DNA of 64,000 nt from Xylona heveae TC161 (GCF_001619985.1 NW_017264207.1:5294-69293); one strand, 5' to 3'; shown: positions 1 through 12,186, numbered from the stretch's first letter. The notes: a model not told the origin generated them from the sequence alone. Translations and numbers: made by a program.

Positions 1-656
1 AATGAATTTTTTTATTTTTTATTTTTATTTTTTTAAACGCTAACCCCATTCGTATTTTTTTTCTCAGTACGTACCTCTGCACTATCCCAATCCGTATTTT
101 TTTTCTCAGTACGTACCCTCTCGCTTCTCTCTAGCGCCAAAATCCCCAAACCCCACGATATCTCCCCCAGAATCCCAACTTTGGAGCGACGTAGATCAGG
201 ATCCAGCGGTCGCAATCCATTTTTAAATGCATGGCGATGCTCAGGGAGCGTGGGATTAGACTTGGTGCAATTTTCAGCCAATTCCACCTCCGAAGGTTGT
301 TGTTGAACGACTGGCCTTTTGGCAAACCTGAACCGGAATTTTCGACTTGGGACTAGTGCTCGTGCTCGTGCTCGTGGAGGTGCCTGGGGCCCCGCGTGGT
401 GGTGGGGTGAGTTCCCTGGTGGTTGACAGTTGTACAAGATGCCAAAAAGAGATCGGGGTTGGATTGATTTAGCTTGTTTCTTTTTTATTAAAGTTATTAT
501 TTTATTATAGATTTTCAACACTATAATTTTTAAGCTATTGTTTTTATCTAAAACTCAGTTTAATTTTTAAGCTCCCAGTATCCAGCGCCCAGAAATCGTA
601 CGTTCAACTTGATTTTATTGTTAATATACTTTTCTTTGGAAGGTAACAACGTAGCG
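1..656. other. Low-complexity flank with short tandem repeat, no gene
   Basis: The first 40 bases are T-rich. A 25-base unit starting CGTATTTTTTTTCTCAGTAC occurs at 51-75 and again at 93-117 (period 42). A short GCTCGT run lies near 358-375. A minus-strand frame is open over 33-521, but it is low in complexity, rich in Arg and Pro, and partly encoded by the repeat. I see no family signature and call no gene. It may be the edge of a degraded element lying outside the window. Confidence 0.5.
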
Positions 657-2499
657 TTAAATTGGAAGAGACTCGACGTAAACCCCTTCGCGCATACAGA
701 AGGTATACGTTATGTCTAATCTGGGCACAGAATCTCCACTGGTGACACGATGCCAGGATAATGCCTCGATCCTCTGCCACGCAGGAATCTGTGTTACTGC
801 CCCCGCTGGAGTACCGCCGCTCTCTTCAATCTCGATGACTCGTTCAAGCAGTACGGCAGTATGGATACTATCCCAGACTGCTTCCTGGATCCGTTGTCTT
901 CGCAAGATACCCAGAACCTCACGTCGGACCTGGGGGTGTCGGCATTTCGACCCAATTATATACAGCGCCGGGAGGATGCCGATCTCCGGGGTAAATGTTG
1001 GCTCCAACGAGCCGACATATTGCTCATGAGCTGCTGCCACGGCACCCGCCCAGGCCACGCATTGTTGGAACTGAATCAGGAAAGCGTCGTATTCCATTTC
1101 CCTTCCAGGTCCGTAACCATTCAGGAAGATCCACGCGATGGTATGTTGTAACCGTAGCAGGGTTATACAAGGGTCTGTATCATTGTAGCTGCAAGGTCCA
1201 TATTGTTGCTGCAACATCGCCTCGAATAAACTGCACCATGTTTTCAATTGCCCGAGAAGCATAGTCCTCTGCGACCACAATGAAGGTGGCGGCGGTGTTT
1301 CATGCGTGGGGTACATTTGCTGCTCCGTATGGCGTAGTCTGATTACCTTAGAGATGACCGTTTGCAGGTAGATAGTGGCTTGATCAAGGGATTGAAATGC
1401 AGTGTCGCAGGGCCGGAGCTGGTATCCCGGCATCGTGTCAATGTCCATGGGAGTCCAGTCAAGTAGAAACATTACCGTTTGCGTATCAAGACGATGGATC
1501 TGGCTTGTGACCTGGTAGATGAGCTTGCGAATTTCCGATATATTGGGAGTGCCTTCTCGACTGCTATCATCATTGTTATTGATGTTGCTATTGTCCTGAA
1601 AAGTCTTGTCAATGTTGCGCGAAATCTCCACGCCTCCACGCAAATGCTTCATCGCTTGTAAATCGTTGCCTACCAGATGGTCGAAGCAGGTAAACAGATA
1701 GCAAACCAAAAGGGTAATGGCTGTACGTTTGGGATCGTCGTTACCATGCAAATCCTGATTCAGAAGAAGTTGAATTGCCCGAGTATAGTAGAATAAAGGA
1801 GCCTGCCTGGCCATTTTACTGGTAGCAGACTTGCCGTCGAAGCGTTCCCGATGAAGCAGAGCCAAGGCAATGGCGGCTGACCGCACCGATGGTACTGTTT
1901 GGCAGAAAAACATGAGCGTTTTCTGCCATGACCTGTTCCAGGGCTGATATGTGTTCAGGTGTTTGAGCGAACAATATTCAAAGAAGTGTATAGGCTCTGC
2001 GTGCTCTGAATCAATCATAATGGGCCTCAGTCTGTGTAAATCGAGAAAATGGTAGCTTCGAGTGCGCCATTGTCGTGCTCCTGGATGACTTGCGATCATT
2101 GCAGTACAAGCTTGGTAGCTGACACGATCTTCTGCTGTAAGAGCGTCGATATTGACCTTGCAAGGATGGCTTGATTCAATCACTGTTTCTCCACCATGAA
2201 GCGATTCTGTATAGCCATCACAGGTGCGGCCTGTAGACTTGCATTTCAAGCACGACGGCCTAGTTAGGTCACATTTGACCCTTCTTATCCTAAGAGATGC
2301 AGCGAAGTTGATGATCAGTTATTGAGTTCGTACACTAGAGGCATGATGAATGGAGCAAACAAGCAATTATCTGAGCTGCACTCGGGACTCACTTGCATGT
2401 CTTACACCCTAGCCTCGACTTTGGAGCAAACCGGCGGGGCCTTTTTCTCCAATCTTGGTTGGTCGCCTTGGCCTTCTTCTCGTTCTGCACACAGTCCAT
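657..2499 (-). CDS. Zn2Cys6 fungal transcription factor
   Basis: A nuclear DNA-binding regulator of the Gal4-type zinc cluster family. It has two exons on the minus strand, 2499-2393 and 2289-657, joined across a 103-base intron that splits a Lys codon inside the cluster (CKTCK/IRRVKC). The product is 579 residues. The six zinc-binding cysteines lie at about 32, 35, 42, 49, 52 and 59, after a basic stretch (RKRPRRFAPKSRLG). The rest resembles the Fungal_trans_2 regulatory region, with a conserved stretch around FFEYCSLKHL. The start ATG at 2499 is the one that gives the usual short basic leader before the cluster. It could regulate the nearby peptidase or the catabolic cluster, but only its position suggests this; the target is unknown. 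Confidence 0.85.
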
Positions 2500-3238
2500 A
2501 GCAATCTGTTGATTGACATCAGTAATCAACGGGTTCAATTTCTGCAGAAAGCAGCAGAGCAGAAGATCTTGGGCTCATTACATTGATCCAAACGGATCGT
2601 GTGCACCAAGCATACAATGGAGGTACTTTGTAATGGAGGTTCTGATGAGGTAATCAAGTCCCCTTGCTGCGCCTCCAAACTGCACAGACATCACGGATCA
2701 ACGGGGACTAAATTTTTATCGAGAGACTAATGCATATTGAATGCTTCTTGATTGGCTCCCTCGTACAGGTGGGGCTGGAGCGTGAGCTTTACTGCCTCCT
2801 GTTACGGATTACGAAGTTAAAGAGAAACGAATGCGTCTGATTCAAGCAAATCATAACACGGCCACGCCAAGTGACTGGCATTTCACACACAGCTGACTTT
2901 GACTGCGTAGTCAGTTCGCCTATCTTATTAAGGACCTAGTGAGCAGTGCCACTTTAGTAGGTGACATTGCCGGAGCAGTTGAGGCGAGGATGAGACCGAC
3001 AGTGAAGTTTGGTTATGTTAAAATAGAGATTGATTGGCGAGTTCGTACAAGTGGAGTTGGACGGCAACAAAACGGCTCTAGAGGAAGGGGGCAAGTCAAG
3101 CTGTCGAGCTCGCTGCATCAATTGTGTCTGGAGGCTCGCAACGCGTATAAATTAGTCTCTGATATCACGATGAATCTGGCTACAATACACAGTCCTGACT
3201 CTGTTCTTTATTCTACAAGCAACAACTAAGGAATTACG
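2500..3238. other. Intergenic: divergent promoters
   Basis: This gap separates the minus-strand Zn2Cys6 gene from the plus-strand peptidase gene. I see no convincing coding frame, RNA gene or repeat. It presumably carries both promoters. Confidence 0.5.
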
Positions 3239-5259
3239 ATGATAAACATTGCGAAGATGACAATGCGCCGGTTTGTAACTGCGTTGATTCTGTTCAGAAA
3301 TTTGAGTCTGGGATGCACAGACACGGGTTGCCATGATCGACGCATGGTCTACGGGTTTGACAATGTAAGTCTTCGTCCGTCAGAGATTTTGTCGAGACAT
3401 TATCCGCCCAATCTTAGAAGACAGACAAGTTTCTCCTGACTAGTCACATTTAGATTGAACCGTCTGCCGACCTCACGTGGGAACCGTGTTTCGACGGCTT
3501 CAAATGCTCCAGACTGCAAGTTCCTCTGGATTATTCAAACAAGAGCCTCGGCAACGCTTCAATTGCATTCATCAAACTCGAGGGCAAGAATGCCACCTCC
3601 AAGTCCCCAAGCATTCTTCTCCTGCCCGGTAAAGCTCAAAAGAAGACACGCGAGAATTTATACACCGCAGTCCTCTTACTGACTCTCTGCTAGGCGGTCC
3701 TGGCGGTTCTGGTGTCGACCTCCTTCTTACAGAAGCTACCGTCGCAGCGGAAATGTTTGGAGGCCATTACAGCATAGTCTCCTTTGATCCCCGTGGTGTG
3801 AACAATAGCGGTCCAAGTCTCAACTGCTTCTCGGGGAATCCAGAGGCAAGGCAGGAATTTTACCGGCTGCATAATACGGGTATTGCCAACATCTCATCTA
3901 CATCGCTCGAGGACCAGTACTATTCAAGCTCAGTATACGGGGAATGGTGCAACCATGTTGTCCAGACCGAGTCGCCCTTCGGATATTATGTGACTACACC
4001 GGCAGTTGCCAGAGATTTACTTACCTTTATTGAAGCCGAGGCCGTGATGACCGGTCGGAAAGCAGCAGAAGCCAAACTGTGGGCTTACGGTATTAGCTAT
4101 GGGACCGTCACCGGCGCCACTTTCGCGTCCATGTTTCCCGACCGCGTGGAGCGCATGATTCTCGATGGTGTCGTGAACGCAGAACTATACTATCACAATG
4201 ATTATACCGCCAACCTCGATCAAATGGACGAAGCTATAGGGAAATTCGTCAGCTTATGCCACTCTGCTGGCCCTGAGAGATGCTCCTTTTGGGGACCTAC
4301 CCCCGAGAACATCACGGGCAGATTGGACAACATCATTCAACAATTTCATAACCGTCCGGTCCCAATAAGCGGAGCGCAGACTCAGCAGGTACCGACCATG
4401 GTGACCTATGCAGATCTCAAGACCCTTTTTCTCAACACCATATACCTCCCAATCGCCGAGTTCCCAGTCATGGCTGACATCCTACATCAAGTCGAGCAAG
4501 GAAATGTGTCTGCTCTCGCCCAGACCTTCCAAAATGCCATCATCACCGACGATGCTAATCACATTATCCAATGCGCAGATGCATACCGTACAAACAGCTT
4601 AACCTCTATCGAAGACTTCAAGGATTATGTCGAGTACGCAACTCATACGAGCAAATACATTGGTGATCTCTATCCCATCTATGTGGACACTATTGTCTGC
4701 AGGTCATTTCGACCGCATTTGCCTGATAGCATGGTTGTGCGGGGTAAGTAGCTGTCTTTTCAATCTTACCTCGGCATCACTGAAACTGTCCCTCACAAAG
4801 GTCTACGACCATTCGCGTAAGTGCAGCAGCTGACCATGTCTTCGTTCTGCGCAGACCCGATGATTGGACTCAACAAAACTACGTTTTTCCCGATCGTGTT
4901 TGCCAGCAACACCATCGATCCAATAACGCCCTTGATATCGTAAGTCCCGCCTACAATACCTATTCGCACACATCGCGGCTAAGTAGTTTTGTTATCGCAG
5001 GGCACAGAAGAGCTCTTCTCGATTTCCGGGTTCGGTCCTTTTGTTGCAGGAGGCTATTGGTGTAAGTTGCTTCCAAGCCCCGAACAAAACACCTGGCTGA
5101 CTCGTGGGTAACTCTTCCGGAATGCAGCATACAGTTGTGAATCAGGGAGCGTCAGACTGTTATATCGAACATGTTCAGGCATACTTTCGAGGCACAGTCC
5201 CGACATCTAACACGACATGTGCCGAGCAGTACATACCTTTCATCGACAACCTCCTTTAG
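3239..5259 (+). CDS. Secreted serine peptidase, TAP-like alpha/beta hydrolase (S33)
   Basis: Likely a secreted prolyl or tripeptidyl aminopeptidase-type hydrolase. Six exons: 3239-3364, 3454-3628, 3694-4743, 4855-4939, 5001-5061 and 5128-5259, giving 542 residues. The oxyanion-region motif LLPGGPGGSG is rebuilt across intron 2. The nucleophile elbow is GISYG, the acid lies in ASNTIDPITPL and the catalytic His in IGHTVVNQG, so the whole triad is present. The C-terminal part matches the TAP-like C-terminal domain. The N-terminus has a short basic plus hydrophobic stretch suited to a signal peptide; a second Met at residue 9 could be the true start. Intron 3 is read as one 111-base intron because a tempting 16-base mini-exon inside it breaks the frame. 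The neighbours do not define the substrate. Confidence 0.85.
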
Positions 5260-5897
5260 GAACCAACACCCTGGTGTCACAGATTTCCAGGTCATTTCTG
5301 GTTCACCCATGATAGACTAGCTACTCTACCAACCTTCTAGGACACGCAGAGGCACAGCACGCGGTACCGCTAGATATTACTGTACGGATTACTTCTTGGG
5401 AATGAAGGGGCAGCTCTTTAATATAGTCAAAATGTGAATAACACCAGTGGAGTTTTGCATTCTCGCTCTGTGTTTGGATGAAATATTCTGCATATTTCTA
5501 ATAATGGTATCATGAGTTAGTCTCCATTGCTTTTGCGGTACACTTGTTCTTATGATTGATATTGATGTCATAGAAAGAGAAAGAACTATTTCCCTTGTGT
5601 AAATTAACAGCATTTATTGATATCTTCTCATGTCTCTCTTCCCATCCCTGGCATTTCGATGCATTCAAACAGTAAACAAACAGTAGTATAAGTCGATGAT
5701 AGATGAGTGAGCAACAACTAAATATTGAAGAATGAACATTGCCTAGTATTTACACATGGATAGCAGTCTCTTCTTGATCGTGTTCATGTTTTTGACATGC
5801 TTTCTAGTCCTCTACTTGCCTGTCTATTGCATGTCGAGCACACATACGCCCGTGCAACAAGCCCCCCTACTGTTTCTTTCTTTATTCTTGGCGTTCC
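5260..5897. other. Intergenic: convergent 3' flanks
   Basis: Downstream sequence of the peptidase gene and of the small MGCGSSK gene on the other strand. Short frames here lack family signatures. Confidence 0.5.
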
Positions 5898-6089
5898 TCA
5901 TCCGGCAAGCGTGCTCAAGAAACCCGCTGCTGTTCCCCCTTTTACAGCCTTTTTCTTCTTGGAGTTTGGCTGTTGGTAAGGTTGTGGTGGCGCTCCGCGG
6001 CCATCTTGCAAAACTGGGCCGTTGGCTACTGGCCGCGAAGGGTAGCTCGCTGCATCCTCATATGCCGGCTTCGAACTTCCGCAACCCAT
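5898..6089 (-). CDS. Small lipid-anchored MGCGSSK protein
   Basis: A 63-residue product in one exon. The N-terminus MGCGSSKP fits the N-myristoylation consensus (Gly2, Ser/Ser at 5-6, Lys7), with Cys3 as a likely palmitoylation site, so the protein should sit on a membrane face. The middle is Pro- and Gln-rich and unstructured, followed by KKKKAVKGG and a short Gly/Ala hydrophobic tail. I recall short fungal proteins with this N-terminus but no assigned function. A spliced 3' extension cannot be excluded. The frame overlaps a longer plus-strand frame (5756-6094) that has no family signature. Confidence 0.55.
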   Translation of the reverse strand: MGCGSSKPAYEDAASYPSRPVANGPVLQDGRGAPPQPYQQPNSKKKKAVKGGTAAGFLSTLAG

Positions 6090-6840
6090 TGTGAAATATT
6101 TGTTTCGCGGGCAAAGATTCTTGAAGTGTAAGTAGAGCGTTCATTGCGGGCTTTTCACAATACTTACTCGCATGCACAAGGATATCGTGCTCGTACGTAA
6201 CCAATACCATCCAGATCCAAAAGTAGGCCGTCAAGCTTATATGCTAATTTTCCAGCAAGATGTCAGCAACGCACGCTGAAGTCATTGCTGCGGTCACGTA
6301 CCAAAGATCGATTAATCCGATTCAAAGCTTCGCAAAGCCAACTCAGTTGATGATCGACGTATGCGGCAACGATGCTGGTCTGTACATCTACGTAGTACAG
6401 CCTTGATTCGCATCTGTTTGGCTGATTACATCGAGAATACGAACATGTCAGCAATAATGCCCTGTTTGGTCACATGACCGGCCGCCTGCCGACCTCGTGG
6501 CGACCTCGTGGCTGATCCAGGCAGTCATAATCGCTAGCGACGGAAGAGTTAACGATTCCCCCGCCTCCAGACGCGATTGAGTCATGGAATGTGTCGGGAT
6601 CCTAAGCTTGTGGATGGTTGAATCACGATAGGTGGGTCTTGCAGATCGGGTGGAACGAGAGTTCCTTGCATACCTCGGGTTCAGGAGGCATCGTCCAGGT
6701 CATACATAGATGCTGACCTAATCCCGGAGGATTTCCCGACAATTCTCCAGCCCGCACACACTCGGGTTTCTTGCAAATATCCACCTCTCGCATTTTCTCC
6801 TCAGGATATCTACGTGATGATTGTCCGGGAGTGCGAATGA
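6090..6840. other. Intergenic
   Basis: Contains the promoter side of the small minus-strand gene and the upstream flank of the decayed regulator. No supported gene. Confidence 0.5.
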
Positions 6841-8157
6841 ATGGAAGAGGGGCAGCCTGTACGAAATGAAGCCTCGCGCCTGGGGCGGCGCCGTCCCAAA
6901 ACGAGGATTGGGTGTAAAGCTTGCAAGCAGCGCAAGGTCAAGGTCCGTTGAAGAACGTGGCAGATATGCCCGGGTCCAGACTTTGCAATGCTTCGAATGA
7001 CACTGGATATTCCAATGGTCAGAGTGTGACGAACATAAGCCTTCTTGTCGGAACTGTGTCAAACATGGGACTCCTTGTCTGTTCCTCGAAGAAGCGAATG
7101 TGCATGAGACAGACTCTCCCCTCGACCATCAACCAGGCCCATTCCAGCTAAATATCAATCTATTCGAGCTGGAGCTGCTTCACAACTTCTCCACGATGAC
7201 GTACATGACAATTTCTGACAACGAGTCCCAGCGAAGTTCTTGGAAGTTTACGGCCGTCCGGCTTGGTGCCTAGTGCGACTACGTCATGGGCTCCATCCTC
7301 GCCTTGTCAGCTTTGCACATGACTCAACAGCATATGGAGAGAAAAGACTAGTTGATCAGCCGCGCACTGACACTCCACGGTGCAGCAAGCCGCATTGCCA
7401 TTAGCCTGATGAGAGAAGGCAGCGAAGCACATCGCGAGAATCTTTGGCTCTTCAGTATTCTCACTGTATACTTTGGTGAGTCCATCCCACGGACTGCACT
7501 GCAAATGAAGCACGGAGCGATTTTAGTCTTTTTTCAATTGCAACTCTCACACATCCTTGCAGCTCTTGGTAGTCCGAGAAATGAATCTCTGTCTCTGCTC
7601 ATTGGCGAGTGGGGGATGCCCGGCTAGGTTTTTCTCATACGTGGCATGCACCAGCTCCAGCAAGAGCTTCTAGCCACGTGCTATACCGGTCCCTAACCCC
7701 GTTGCTGGCTCACGGACGTACTCGATGGGCTGCATCGCATCGCCCAGAACACATACATTCGCCTCTGCTCCGGGACCTTCGATACAACATACACGCTTCC
7801 ACATCTTCCTCGGACGACCATGCGGTAGCGTCCATGTACGACGATGCTATTAACGCGCTTCGCGCACAGCTGAGCTTCTGTCTGTCCGAGAGCAGGCAAC
7901 GCTCAGACATAGTGGACGCATTTATCTGGCAGGTCGTCCAACCGGAGAGCTTCGTCCAGCACTTGCAGAAACCGACCCAGGAGCCCCTGGCCGTCTTTGT
8001 CCACTTCTGCGTAGTTCTCGACAGGTTCCAAAGTAACATCTGGGTAAGGGGATGGCCGTCATTGCTCATGTCCAGTATTTGGGGCATGCTTGATGCTGAG
8101 CACAGGCCGTGGGTCCATTGGGCCGTTGAGGAGATCGGATGGGTGCCACCGCAATAA
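6841..8157 (+). pseudogene. Decayed Zn2Cys6 transcription factor
   Basis: A clear relic of a host regulator. It starts at ATG 6841 with RRRPKTRIGCKACKQRKVK. A likely intron (6943-7024) leads to CDEHKPSCRNCVKHGTPC, completing the zinc cluster. The next stretch includes MGSILALSALHM and ISRALTLHGAASRIA, typical of the fungal regulator family. It is broken by two in-frame TAG codons (after VRLGA and after HMERKD). A second intron (7476-7562) restores ALGSPRNESLSLL. A third in-frame TAG and a frame change near 7620-7680 follow. The C-terminal part, 7609-8157, is open and well preserved, ending around HRPWVHWAVEEIGWVPP. Several independent lesions argue for a pseudogene rather than sequencing error. 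The intact C-terminal frame could in principle still be transcribed. Confidence 0.75.
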
Positions 8158-9421
8158 CTCAGTCGCATCAACGCCATCGGCTGTGCCTGCTGTCATTCAA
8201 GCCTGAGCAGCCAGCTTATCATAGGGCATGCGATCATAGAGACAAAGAAGTAAAGGGAACTCCGCAAGAATAAGCCTACGACCAGAGCGAAGACGGCTTT
8301 CAAGAAGCAAGTGATTTGGGTGGTAGGGTCACCGCGGTAGGTTACACAGCATGGCAGGCTTTTCAAGTAACTTGGCATATCTGATTATATTATGAATACC
8401 ACGTATCGATGCAGCTAGTTTATGATGCATAATCATTATTCGCCCGATCTCCTAGTTTTGTCTTACTTTTCAATACAAACGCGACCAGCAACTTTGACCG
8501 ATGAAAGCGGGCGAGGCCCGCGATTATCCTATAGCATCCCCTAGGCGCCGTTCTAGTGAGAGCCTAAGATTGAGTAGGAATACAAAGTCAAGTCAAGTCA
8601 AGTTAGCAGTGGCCTGAAAAAGAAACCGCCAGATTAGGCGGCTTCAGCAGCGCTTCTTGCATTTTATGAGTAAAAATTTTCTTTATAATTAACTAACTAC
8701 TATATTTTACCTAGTAATAACTTAATAGTTGTATTTATTATTATTTATATATGTTTTTGAGACTAAATTTTTTTTAGGTATTATTTTAAACTAAAATGCG
8801 TTTTCCAATGTATTACTAAAAATAAACTATCTTATTTAATATTTAAACATATAAAATCCTTAGCTAATATACCAGTTATAAAAGTATATTATTATAAAAT
8901 ATTGTACTGTTATAGAATTGATATTAATTAATTTTCTTGAGTAATTGAGTTACTTCAGAAATACATTATTGTAAGGACCGAGCCTTTGGATTATGTAGTG
9001 ATACCGGTTGTATGCAGGGTAGTAGCAAGCTGAGATAAAGCAGAGAGAGAGAGATAGCTAGGTTCCATGTAACAAGAGTAGAACACTTGCCCTTTGGCAG
9101 AGTGTTCTATCCCATAATATATATGCAGCATATAGCCACAGGACTACCCTGTGGTTGTTATGTGTATAACATGCTAAGAGCTTATAAGGGTCTGGAGCAA
9201 TGTCATTGTTGGTCAGTCTGGTTCTGGAACCAGTCGCCGTGACATTTATATTTTATCATCTTAAGATTCCCTGACTCTAACCCTTTGTAAAAGGTGAAAA
9301 AATTCTCTATAATTCCTAGTTAGATCAATAAGCAATTTCTCTATGATCAACTGACCGCTGCATTTTGCCCAGTGATAGCTTCAATAATATTTATTAAGTT
9401 TGAACAGTATATTGTAAGAAC
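8158..9421. other. Gene-poor, AT-rich gap with a possible solo LTR
   Basis: About 8640-8970 is very AT-rich and TA-dense, suggesting repeat-induced point mutation or relaxed constraint. An AAGTC run sits at 8585-8603. A candidate solo LTR follows at 8970-9244. No coding frame is convincing. Confidence 0.55.
8970..9244. mobile_element. Candidate solo LTR of a retrotransposon (fossil)
   Basis: A 275-base block starts TGTAAGGACC and ends CCGTGACA, the usual TG..CA ends of an LTR. It is flanked by near-matching 5-base sequences (ATTAT and TTTAT) as expected of an old target-site duplication. No internal coding region lies next to it, so it is a solo remnant. The family is not certain. Orientation is not assigned. 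Confidence 0.4.
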
Positions 9422-10986
9422 CTATGAATCTAGAGTAACAACAATTCTCTTCCCGGACGCATGTCCAGAACGCAGCTGGTCCAATGCATCATTAATTCCA
9501 GAAAGACCACCAGGAGCACTGATAGTCTCCGGTAGCTTAAGTGCACCACTTGATAGTAGCTTCTCTAACCACAGTACAAGCTCGTTTCCAATCGATGCAA
9601 CTTCGTGAAAGAGCTTGATAGGAACGCTGTGATATCGTACGTTGGAATCTCGTGATTTCGGCAGACCGGTCAAACCAAGAAGATGGGATGGAAGATTGCT
9701 GCTGTCTTTTGAAAGAGCTTGTTGAAGAAGTTCTGCCGTTTCCTTGCCAACAATATCCACTCCAAAACGTAGTTTGCCGTCTGTAGTAGATACTATCGAG
9801 CGCACTGCTTCGTCTTGATCATGTCGATCAATGACAATATCCGCTCCCAATTGTTTTAATCGACGTCCATGCCGAGCGAGGTCGGCAATACCAATCACTC
9901 GTAATCCATATAGCTTTGCAAGTTGAAGAGTCGCCAATCCCGTAGTGGTCGAAGCTAGATCATATCAGCAAGTTATTAGGGGCTACGGGTAAGCTGTACG
10001 CACCACCCCAGATCACAAGCCAGTCACCCGTGGCCGGCCGTGCCGGCTCTTTAATACTGGCCAGACACTGCTCTCGGATATCGCTGGGAATTTCTTCAGG
10101 GTCGACAGTTTCAAGTAGGTTAAGCAGATTGGGGCCTCGAATGCTGCTTGGGAGTTGTGAAAAATCCAACCCGAGAGAGAGTCCCAGGCCCAAGGCAGAA
10201 GCTACAAATGCAACCCCGATAGATGCTGCATCATGTATGGGTACACTCTTGGGCACTCGAGCGGCATTATATGTCGTGGTTACCGCAAACTCCTGGAATG
10301 CAGCCTTTCGTATGTCCCGGTAATCGGTTGAGGGGGCCAAAATAATGTCACCGACACGGAGCCGCGGGTGTGTTTCAGACACCCTTGTTATGACACCAAC
10401 AAGGTCGCGACCATTGACCCATGGCAGGCTTGGGATCCCGAAATTATAAGCCCTGAAGGGTATCAGATTGTATACAACGGTAATATATCGAAAAGACTTA
10501 CGGTCCTTTCCAATCGATTGGATTTAACCCAACAGCAATGACCTGGAACGTGTTATAGATGGGCGCGGAAGGAAACTTGAGTTACCTGGGCACTTTACTT
10601 ACCTTGACGAGGATCTCATCTTTTGTCTTCGTAATTGGAACTATATGCTGCTGCTCCAGCAGATATTCTTGAAATGGGGCGTGAAGGAGCAATGCTTTTT
10701 GTGTCGTTGCTGTCAGGTCTGCTGTGGAATCTGCATCGAGCAGCCACTTGTAATAGTGACTTGTCGTTTTTTGATGCACTGCAGAATCGACGAGGTTTGT
10801 AGTAGAAGTTTCTTGGTAAGAAAGGTCTTTGCCGTATATATGAATCTCAGACGTTGTCAAGGTCTCGACCGACATTTTTGCTTTTGGGTAAGAATGAAGT
10901 TCCTGTAGTGCAAGGGTCTGCCCTTCTGTAGATTGAAATTGAAAGGTTAAGAGACGCTCCCTAAAAGTCCGAGAGCATATCAACAA
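9422..10986 (-). CDS. Medium-chain zinc-type alcohol dehydrogenase / enoyl reductase-like
   Basis: An NAD(P)H-dependent oxidoreductase of the MDR superfamily, of the fungal trans-enoyl-reductase-like kind. Exons on the minus strand: 10986-10603, 10542-10502, 10452-10004 and 9954-9422. Key segments in order are EILVKV, VIAVGLNPIDWKGP (a 41-base exon), AYNFGIPSLPWVNGRDLVG, and the Rossmann region VIWGASTTGLATLQLAK with GLRVIGIADLARHGR. The domain spans about 380 residues, the normal family length, starting near ATTQKALLLHAPF. The 90 residues before it (with Met choices at 10986 and 10875) do not look like the family, so the true start may be in another upstream exon. It lies at the edge of the monooxygenase cluster and could reduce an unsaturated or carbonyl intermediate; that role is inferred. 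Confidence 0.8.
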
Positions 10987-12186
10987 CGGCCGTAGCCAAA
11001 CCGGTTGTACATTGGACCAAGGCCGATATTTTCAGCGTCTGGCATTCCCACTATGGACCTCGTAACCATGAAGCGGATATATTCCGCCATTGCAATTGAT
11101 AACATTTTTTCGCATTGCCCCTCTGCAGATTGAAAATTCGTCAGGTTCTCTAGTGGATGATCAGATTGGTCTGCAATGGCGTGATTGGTATCTGCATGCA
11201 CGCACTTTGAAGTAGCACAGAGCGCCTCTGCACACTCTATTCTTACACGTGCTTTTACGCTGGCTTGGCCTTATCTCCAGGCAATGATCAACATCTGTAC
11301 ATCTTAATGTGTCGTTAATGGTTATGTTTTGGTAGTATTCAAATATGACAGGTAAATTTGGTAGTCGGGTCTTTAGCTAAACCACATATATTAGTTATAT
11401 CAAGACACCTTTTCTTAAGAAAAATAGTTCTTTTCTTTTAATTCTTTTGCTTACCACAGTCACAGATATACTAAAAACATCAATCATCCTGGCAACCGGA
11501 AGTCTTGGCCAAAAGTTCCCGTCATGACGAATATCCAAAAGCACGTAGATGCGAGGCCACAAGCGGGGAAATGATAAGCTCGGCATGGATCCCATATCGC
11601 CGGTGAGATAGCCCGACAGCTTCCTTGGCGGGACCCACAAAGACTGAGGCATCCAGGGGAAATGGTGAAATGGTGTATCAGGATATATAGTTGGGGTGGG
11701 GAGTGTGGAGGTTAGAGCGAGTCAGGGGAGGTTGATGTGCTCGCTAAACGCCAACTGGTCGTCTCGGTCCGCAGTTGGTTATCGCCATCGCCATTCGTCA
11801 GCCATGTCGTGCTCATGTCCATGGTCTTTGTAGTAATCGATGCTGGCAATGTCGCAATTATCCCAGTTCCAGCGATATCGGTGCTTGGAGGGGTGTTTTC
11901 CCCGGATAGAATCACAAGCTTATCTGTGACTCCTCTTTCTCTCACTACACGGTGGAGAGGATTACACACGTAATCCAGCAAAGGTATTTGCAATTTGAAG
12001 AGATGTGAAATGCTAGAGTATACTGGTAGAGGTAACGGCAACCTTGCTGCTCTCCATGGTATTTAATATCTTCAATGGGGAAGCATTGAAGAGGCGTTCT
12101 GTAATTTGTATCTCACTTTGCTATCCGTTGGTCTTTCTGTAGAATAGCAGGCAATTGGCTGTGGTGATACAATCCGAGCACAAACA
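10987..12186. other. Intergenic between reductase and monooxygenase
   Basis: Shared upstream region of the divergent reductase (minus) and FMN monooxygenase (plus). Frames at 11395-11652 and 11712-12041 (minus) have no recognisable signature. The stretches near 10915-10935 and 11115-11140 resemble each other (Ser-Glu-Gly-Gln in frame), hinting at a small local duplication. Confidence 0.4.

Noticed and set aside
4801-4816. Possible 16-base mini-exon in the peptidase gene
   Set aside because: Including it shifts the frame and destroys the conserved ASNTIDPITPL region; one 111-base intron fits better.
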